NCBI GenBank assembly: GCA_937915735.1
Contig: CALGGS010000218.1
Coordinates: 1 to 26,406 of the forward strand
Direction of reading: 5' to 3'
DNA length: 26,406 nucleotides
From: an uncultured Treponema sp.
GTDB lineage: Bacteria > Spirochaetota > Spirochaetia > Treponematales > Treponemataceae
Shown here: positions 21,928 through 26,406 of the stretch, in pieces
How the letters are laid out: each line of letters begins with the position of its first letter
How positions within the stretch are numbered: position 1 is the stretch's first letter
Position numbers and translations under genes: made by a program
The notes under the pieces: model-generated
The model's database searches: none
Told to the model about the DNA's origin: nothing
What the model saw: only the letters and a program-made list of their open reading frames with translations

Positions 21928-23028
21928 ATGAAGAAAGTTATAAGGATTATCATAATTGCAGCCTTTTTTTTTACCGCGCTTCCAATTTTTGCGAAAACGG
22001 ACACCCTTGAAAATGCGATTAATAGCGCGGCAAACGAAATAAGCAGAAAAATCGAAAATAAAACTAATGCGATTGCCGTACTTGATATTCAAAGCGACTA
22101 CACAAAACTAAGTGAATTTATCGTAGAACAATTGGTTTATGAGCTAACCAATATATTAGAACCGAAACAGATAACTGTAACAGAACGAAACGAGCGTAGC
22201 CTTGCCCTCATTCAGAAAGAAACTGATTACCAGTATTCTGGAGCAGTAAGTGATGATACGATACAGGATATTGGACAAGATTTGGGGGCGGATTCCATTG
22301 TACTTGGCAAAATAGGGCGCTTTGGTAACGAATGGATACTGAATCTTAATGTCGTCACCGTGAAAAACAAAACACAACTTGCCACTAGCAGGCAAAAAAT
22401 TAGCAAAAACGACGAGAAAATCAAATATTTTGAGAAGGAGTATGAGGAATCAGGGTATCTATCACAAAGTTCATGGGGAAAATCATCAAAAAAAACATCA
22501 AGTCCAACTTGGAACAGCGAAAACAAAACTGCCCTTACTTTTGTCGCTTTAGGTTTAAATGTTCCATTTAACATCAGTTCGGATTCAGATGTAACATTGA
22601 ACGACAATACTTTCCCATACGGAATTTCAGCCCATCTCCAAAGCAGTTATATGTATATATCTTTCAAAGGCAATATAAATTTTGATTTTGTTAAATATTC
22701 AGAAAAAACATCCACTCTTGTTGGAGCAAACCTTTCGCTTGGCGCAAGTCCGATTCATAATGATTATCTGTTTGTCGGTCTTTACGGAACTTTAGGATTT
22801 GATGAGATTAACAAATATTCTTATATCGCCTACGGTGGAAGTGCCTATATAGGATTCAATTTTTCAGAAAAACTGGGCTTATTTTTTAATCTTGATGTAA
22901 CGCGGCGCTCAAGCGAACAGTATAATGGTGACGAAGAAGAACCGCCTTACGACCCGCTTTTCATCGACAGCTGGCGAATATGCCCATCTATCGGCCTCTC
23001 TTATACTTTTTCTGGTATAAGTTTTTAA
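21928..23028 (+). CDS. Exported protein with CsgG-like N-terminal domain and predicted beta-barrel
   Basis: This 366-residue protein starts with a Sec signal peptide (MKKVIRIIIIAAFFFTALPIFA, cleavage near residue 22). Residues about 40-165 resemble the CsgG/FlgO-type envelope domain: AIAVLDIQSDYTKLSEFIVEQLVYEL, then a VTERNERSLALIQKET strand-helix, then DLGADSIVLGKIGRFGNEWILNLNVV. After a Ser/Lys-rich linker, residues about 180-366 are strongly alternating and aromatic (SYMYISFKGNINFDFVKY, GGSAYIGFNFSEKLGLFFNLDV) and end in Phe, as outer-membrane barrels do. It thus joins a lipoprotein-secretion-like domain to a barrel. The ATG follows TTGGGGAC at 21917-21924; an earlier in-frame ATG at 21916 would precede the signal peptide without benefit. 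Confidence 0.75.
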   Translation: MKKVIRIIIIAAFFFTALPIFAKTDTLENAINSAANEISRKIENKTNAIAVLDIQSDYTKLSEFIVEQLVYELTNILEPKQITVTERNERSLALIQKETDYQYSGAVSDDTIQDIGQDLGADSIVLGKIGRFGNEWILNLNVVTVKNKTQLATSRQKISKNDEKIKYFEKEYEESGYLSQSSWGKSSKKTSSPTWNSENKTALTFVALGLNVPFNISSDSDVTLNDNTFPYGISAHLQSSYMYISFKGNINFDFVKYSEKTSTLVGANLSLGASPIHNDYLFVGLYGTLGFDEINKYSYIAYGGSAYIGFNFSEKLGLFFNLDVTRRSSEQYNGDEEEPPYDPLFIDSWRICPSIGLSYTFSGISF

Positions 23029-23046
23029 AAAATCTGTGGAGACTTT

Positions 23047-23889
23047 ATGAAAAGCAAACAAATCATTCTCTTTATGCTTGCGCTAATAATGCTTTTTAGC
23101 GGAAGGCTCAACGCAAAAGACTCAAATAAAAAAATAAAAATAATCGATTGGAAAGGAAAAGAATTGGGAGCGGAAATTCCCCAATGGGTAATAAATGCCA
23201 CTATGGGTCTGAATGAGGATGCGAAGCAAAATTTGGGTATAGCAGATTCTAAAAAAGCGTTTTTTGCATTCGGCCAGCAAGAAAAACTGGAAATAGCCTT
23301 TATACTTTCAAAAATCAACTGCTTTGAAAGCATTATAGAAACCATTAGAAAGGCAGAAAAGTCAATGATGTACGAGTCAACGGCTGGCGTCACATCCAAC
23401 ACTATAGTAAGTCCAACGATGTATCTGGAAGAAACAAACGGAGCAAACGGCTATAGTATGCACAAGGAAAGTTACACACCTTTCGGCTATCACAAATTAT
23501 CCGTCAAAGATGGCAAAATTATAAGCGAAATTATCAGCGAAGAAGTCATCATACCCAAAGATGTCGATGAAAAAGAATGGATAAAACAATACGGCTGGTT
23601 TTGCAATCCCCAAAATGTTCAAATGAATCAGTTCTGGATAAAATATGAAATGTCAAATGAGAAAAATTATTACGATGTAATCACCCTTATGTCAATTTCT
23701 GAAACAGACTGGAAACAAATAACGCAAAGTTTTGTCAAAAAAATAGATAGCCCAAATGCCGACCGAGAAACAAGAAGATTTGACTTACCTAAAGCAACAT
23801 ATTCCATAATTTTAAATTTCTCACAGAGCCTGGGAGGACACAGAGAGATTTTTCCAAGAAAAACGCCTTATCCCAGTCTTGCAGAATGA
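23047..23889 (+). CDS. Secreted protein of unknown function, last gene of envelope operon
   Basis: This 280-residue protein has a signal peptide (KSKQIILFMLALIMLFSGRLNA). The early mature region (GAEIPQWVINA, then SKKAFFAFGQQEKLEIAFILSKINCFESIIETI) recalls spirochaete envelope proteins that start with a Pro-x-Trp-Val motif, possibly LPP20-like, but I cannot assign a function. A GGAG ribosome binding site precedes the ATG, 18 bases after the previous stop. The last 24 residues (from about 257, NFSQSLGGHREIF onward) are encoded by the inverted-repeat element at 23814-23962, so the original C-terminus was probably replaced when that element arrived. Confidence 0.75.
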   Translation: MKSKQIILFMLALIMLFSGRLNAKDSNKKIKIIDWKGKELGAEIPQWVINATMGLNEDAKQNLGIADSKKAFFAFGQQEKLEIAFILSKINCFESIIETIRKAEKSMMYESTAGVTSNTIVSPTMYLEETNGANGYSMHKESYTPFGYHKLSVKDGKIISEIISEEVIIPKDVDEKEWIKQYGWFCNPQNVQMNQFWIKYEMSNEKNYYDVITLMSISETDWKQITQSFVKKIDSPNADRETRRFDLPKATYSIILNFSQSLGGHREIFPRKTPYPSLAE

Positions 23890-23962
23890 AAAACCAGACT
23901 CAGGCATAAAACTTGATGATTTAAAACTCTCTCTGTGAACTCTGTGACTCCGTGAGGAATTT
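23814..23962. mobile_element. Small inverted-repeat (MITE-like) element
   Basis: The left arm 23814-23853 and the reverse complement of the right arm 23923-23962 match at 31 of 40 bases without gaps; the best blocks are the outer 15 (13 identical) and inner 16 (14 identical). Both arms carry CTCAC-x-GAG and CACAGAGAGA motifs. The 69-base centre has no gene. The element is non-coding in origin but supplies the end of the upstream gene and stops three bases from the glyS stop codon. Transcribed, it could fold into a long hairpin between the convergent genes. No target duplication was identified. Confidence 0.6.
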
Positions 23963-23965
23963 TCA

Positions 23966-25456
23966 TTATCTCTCTACAGGCTTGTAGTTTTTGATGGCGG
24001 TGAAGAGGAAGGTGTGGAGGTCTTCAATCTTCACCCTCTCCTGCTCCATGCTGTCTCGGAAGCGGACGGTGACTGTTCCGTAATTGTTGTTTACAGAGCC
24101 GTCGTCGTTCTTTTCGTTGATTGTGTCGTAGTCAACAGTGACACAGAAAGGAGTTCCGACCTCGTCCTGACGGCGATAGCGCTTGCCTACAGTGCCGCTC
24201 AAGTCGTAATCAGTCACGAAATCCTCTTTGAGCATGTGCTGGATTTCCTTTGCCTTTTCTGCAAGGCCGTCTTTCTTCATGAGAGGAAGGACAGCAACCG
24301 TGATTGGTGCCAATTTTGGATGCAGGTGGAGGACTGTCCGGTAGTCTTCTTTTCCGTCTTTGCCAACATTCTCTTCTTCGTAAGCTTCGCAGAGGAACAT
24401 GAGGAAGTTGCGGTTAAGACCTGCAGAAGTCTCGATTACATAAGGAATGAACTTTTTGTTTCCGTCTTCCTGGTCGATGTAGCTCATATCCTTCTTTGAG
24501 TATTCCTGATGCTGGCTCAAATCGAAGTCAGTGCGGCTGTGGATTCCCTCAACCTCTTCAAAGCCAATGGGGAAGTTGTAGGTGACATCGTAAGCGTCTT
24601 TTGCATAGTGGGCCAGCTTGTCGTGGTGATGCCATTTAAGGTTTTTCTCGGCGATACCGTACTTGAGGTAGAAGTTCCAGCGGTCTTTTCTCCATCGCTC
24701 GAAAGTCTCGTCCTCAGTACCCGGCTTACAGAAATATTCCATTTCCATCTGTTCGAATTCACAGGTACGGAAAATGAAGTTCTTGAAAATAATCTCGTTT
24801 CGGAATGATTTACCGACCTGGGCAACGCCGAAAGGAACCTTCATGCGGTTTGACTGAACGATGCTCTTGAAATCAGTGAAGATACCCTGACAAGTCTCCG
24901 GGCGGAGATAGATGAGGTGCGATTCGTCTGCGATTGGTCCCTGATATGTCTTGAACATGAGGTTGAATTCGCGGACAGCCGTATATTTTCGGTTTTCGCT
25001 CTTACATGTAGGACAGTTGATGTTTGCGTCGATATATGCCTTCATTTCTTCGTGAGTCATCGTGTCAACTGGTTTACCGGGATCTTTGTCCGGGTTTGCG
25101 GCAACGAAATCCTCGATTAATTTATCTGCACGGTGGCGGGCCTGACACTCCAAGCAGTCAACCATCGGGTCTGAGAAGTGATCGACATGGCCTGAAGCCT
25201 TCCATGTAGTGTGATGCTGGAAAATTGCAGAATCAAGACCAACAACATCGTCGTGAAGCTGGGTCATTTCCTTCCACCATGCGTTCTGAATGTTGCGCTT
25301 GAAGTCTACACCCAAAGGACCGTAATCCCATGCACCGGCCTGACCGCCGTAAATCTCTGAAGCCTGATATACAAAACCACGTCGTTTACAGAGCGAGATG
25401 ATTTTGTCCAGCGTACATGCGTGCGGATCAGAGACAACTTTTTCGTTTTTTGCCAT
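23966..25456 (-). CDS. glyS: Glycyl-tRNA synthetase, single-subunit class II type
   Basis: The enzyme attaches glycine to tRNA-Gly in the cytoplasm. The 496 residues match the alpha2 type used by spirochaetes, not the two-gene alpha/beta type. Visible are GGQAGAWDYGPLGVDFKRNI near the N-terminus, a zinc-binding pair (CLECQARH and CPTCKSE), class II motif 2 (IFTDFKSIVQSNRMKVPFG and then QVGKSFRNEI), and an anticodon-binding domain (KLAPITVAVLPLMKK onward). The ATG at 25456 follows a strong AAAGGAG; an earlier in-frame ATG at 25474 would place this ribosome binding site inside the gene. The symbol follows common annotation (glyS or glyQS). The leader has no T-box. Confidence 0.95.
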   Translation of the reverse strand: MAKNEKVVSDPHACTLDKIISLCKRRGFVYQASEIYGGQAGAWDYGPLGVDFKRNIQNAWWKEMTQLHDDVVGLDSAIFQHHTTWKASGHVDHFSDPMVDCLECQARHRADKLIEDFVAANPDKDPGKPVDTMTHEEMKAYIDANINCPTCKSENRKYTAVREFNLMFKTYQGPIADESHLIYLRPETCQGIFTDFKSIVQSNRMKVPFGVAQVGKSFRNEIIFKNFIFRTCEFEQMEMEYFCKPGTEDETFERWRKDRWNFYLKYGIAEKNLKWHHHDKLAHYAKDAYDVTYNFPIGFEEVEGIHSRTDFDLSQHQEYSKKDMSYIDQEDGNKKFIPYVIETSAGLNRNFLMFLCEAYEEENVGKDGKEDYRTVLHLHPKLAPITVAVLPLMKKDGLAEKAKEIQHMLKEDFVTDYDLSGTVGKRYRRQDEVGTPFCVTVDYDTINEKNDDGSVNNNYGTVTVRFRDSMEQERVKIEDLHTFLFTAIKNYKPVER

Positions 25457-25516
25457 TTTAAATTCTCCTTTCATCCACCCCTGGCGTGGAGCAGACGGAT
25501 AAAATATAATAGCAAG

Positions 25517-25545
25517 ATTTTAGCAAAATATATGATTTTCTACAA
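25517..25545 (-). promoter_or_regulatory. Possible glyS promoter
   Basis: On the minus strand TTGTAG (25540-25545) and TAAAAT (25517-25522) are 17 bases apart, giving a leader of about 54 bases. The 103-base gap is AT-rich with other -10-like hexamers, so this is tentative. Confidence 0.35.
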
Positions 25546-25559
25546 TTAGAGTGTCAGAT

Positions 25560-26291
25560 TTACGACAAGACAACGATTAGTTCATTGGATTGCTTTGTAA
25601 ATTCAGATTTTGCAAAGTCAGAATAGAAAGAAAACTTCGTGAAACCGACTTCTTTTGCATACTGCTCGATTTTATCTTTTGTAAGGTCCTGAATTTCTGC
25701 ATCTTTTGTAACAAACAGTCTTTTTCCAGTGCCAGTTTCTAGCTCCTGCTCAAAAAATTTTTTCCCGGAAGAATCTGTTTTGATTTTTGAAAAAAGTCTG
25801 ACCCTAATGCTTTCGCGAATCGGGAGTTTTGCGACAGGCTCTGCATTGAATTTTTCAAAATTCGGAAGATGAAGAATTAGTTTTCCGCCTTCCGCAAGAA
25901 GCAGCCTGCAATCATAAAAAAGCTTTGCCATTAAAGTAGGGTCGTGAGTAAAAATTATTCGGTTGTCAGGAATCATAATCACATTATAAAAGCCTTTTCC
26001 CAAAAAACGGCACATTTCAAGGCTTGACATCTGAAAAAACCTTAATGCCATAAGCTGAGTCCGCCTTTTTCGATTTGCCGATTCAATAAGAGATGGAACT
26101 GTTTCAAGCCCCGTAACATCACAGCCTTTTTTGGCCAAATAGTGCTCAAAGCTTCCAGTTCCGCAACCAATACTTAAATATTTGACTGGCGGGGTAAAAG
26201 CTTTTGTTTCGTCTTCATAAAACTTTTTTAATTCATCGCTTGCAGGATAAAGCTCATCGTAGTACTCAGCGATATTTTCATATAATTCCAT
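25560..26291 (-). CDS. Class I SAM-dependent methyltransferase
   Basis: This 243-residue protein has a complete class I methyltransferase core: motif I VKYLSIGCGTGSFEHYL (about residues 37-53), the acidic end of strand 2 in VTGLE (about 60-64), VIMIPDNRI around motif II, and LLLAEGGKLILHLPNFEKF around motif III. The C-terminal third (VRLFSKIKTDSSGKKFFEQELETG, then DKIEQYAKEVGFTKFSFYSDF) fits small-molecule or SAM-binding ubiE-like enzymes. The substrate is unknown. The gene lies upstream of glyS in the same direction with a 103-base gap. Its ATG is six bases after a -10 hexamer, with no ribosome binding site. Confidence 0.85.
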   Translation of the reverse strand: MELYENIAEYYDELYPASDELKKFYEDETKAFTPPVKYLSIGCGTGSFEHYLAKKGCDVTGLETVPSLIESANRKRRTQLMALRFFQMSSLEMCRFLGKGFYNVIMIPDNRIIFTHDPTLMAKLFYDCRLLLAEGGKLILHLPNFEKFNAEPVAKLPIRESIRVRLFSKIKTDSSGKKFFEQELETGTGKRLFVTKDAEIQDLTKDKIEQYAKEVGFTKFSFYSDFAKSEFTKQSNELIVVLS

Positions 26292-26297
26292 AAGATA

Positions 26298-26326
26298 ATG
26301 ATAAGAGTGAATTCCGTAAAAATCAA
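26298..26326 (-). promoter_or_regulatory. Promoter of the methyltransferase gene, leaderless
   Basis: On the minus strand TTGATT (26321-26326) and TATCAT (26298-26303) are exactly 17 bases apart, and six bases separate the -10 from the ATG at 26291. Beyond it, to the window end, I see no gene. Confidence 0.6.
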
Positions 26327-26406
26327 GAAAATTTTCTTAAAATAAGTTAAAAGCCCTAATTTCGACTTTTTGAAGTTGCCAAACATTAAATTGAACACTT
26401 GCATGG

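Noticed and set aside
25457..25559. Possible T-box riboswitch before glyS
   Set aside because: The gap is only 103 bases and shows no specifier stem, T-box sequence or terminator.
1..26406. tRNA, rRNA or an integrase with attachment sites
   Set aside because: None was found; no cloverleaf, rRNA-like sequence or recombinase is visible by eye.

Overview
The window looks like chromosome of a host-associated or anaerobic spirochaete, most probably a Treponema. The supporting signs are moderate GC, an anaerobic (class III) ribonucleotide reductase, a single-subunit glycyl-tRNA synthetase, spirochaete-like lipoproteins (one with a Cys-Ser-Ser-Asp-rich mature start), two AAA-ATPase/PD-(D/E)XK genes, and many short genes that seem to lack an untranslated leader. 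The genus is an inference; there is no rRNA or tRNA gene here to settle it.

Layout. 1-5016: two related AAA-ATPase/nuclease genes (one cut by the window edge) enclose a WYL-domain regulator and a lipoprotein gene whose promoter holds a run of eight G/C pairs. 5068-7461 (minus): a likely unit of an unknown 173-residue protein, ProA (proline synthesis) and a small membrane protein. 7492-14919 (minus): a nine-gene block resembling the first half of an aryl polyene (APE) pathway: methyltransferase, ketosynthase-like protein, PlsC-type acyltransferase, two acyl carrier proteins, an ApeG-like membrane domain fused to an ApeH-like AMP ligase, hotdog dehydratase, family 2 glycosyltransferase and LpxL-type acyltransferase. 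The order matches the APE order as I recall it, but the catalytic ketosynthases, ketoreductase and exporter genes expected after it are absent. 15081-15434 (plus): a divergent XRE regulator. 15526-17703 (minus): nrdD, preceded by a promoter and an NrdR box. 18006-19580 (minus): an aromatic amino acid ammonia-lyase that could supply the aryl starter acid for the same pathway. 19647-20027 (minus): a second XRE regulator, divergent from a four-gene cell-envelope operon (20149-23889, plus) comprising a membrane protein, a lipoprotein with three repeated domains, a CsgG-like/beta-barrel protein and a secreted protein. 23814-23962: a small inverted-repeat element between that operon and glyS. 23966-26291 (minus): glycyl-tRNA synthetase and a SAM methyltransferase.

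How it fits together. The lyase would make an aryl acrylic acid, the AMP ligase would load it on an ACP, and the dehydratase, methyltransferase, acyltransferases and glycosyltransferase would elongate, decorate and anchor the product in the envelope. Chain elongation must use ketosynthase and ketoreductase encoded elsewhere, or the product is not a polyene. A second theme is gene expression. At least six genes have a -10 hexamer ending 6-7 bases before the ATG with no Shine-Dalgarno sequence, and three more have 8-9 bases. These are mainly regulators and accessory genes, whereas the envelope operon, nrdD and glyS have ordinary ribosome binding sites.
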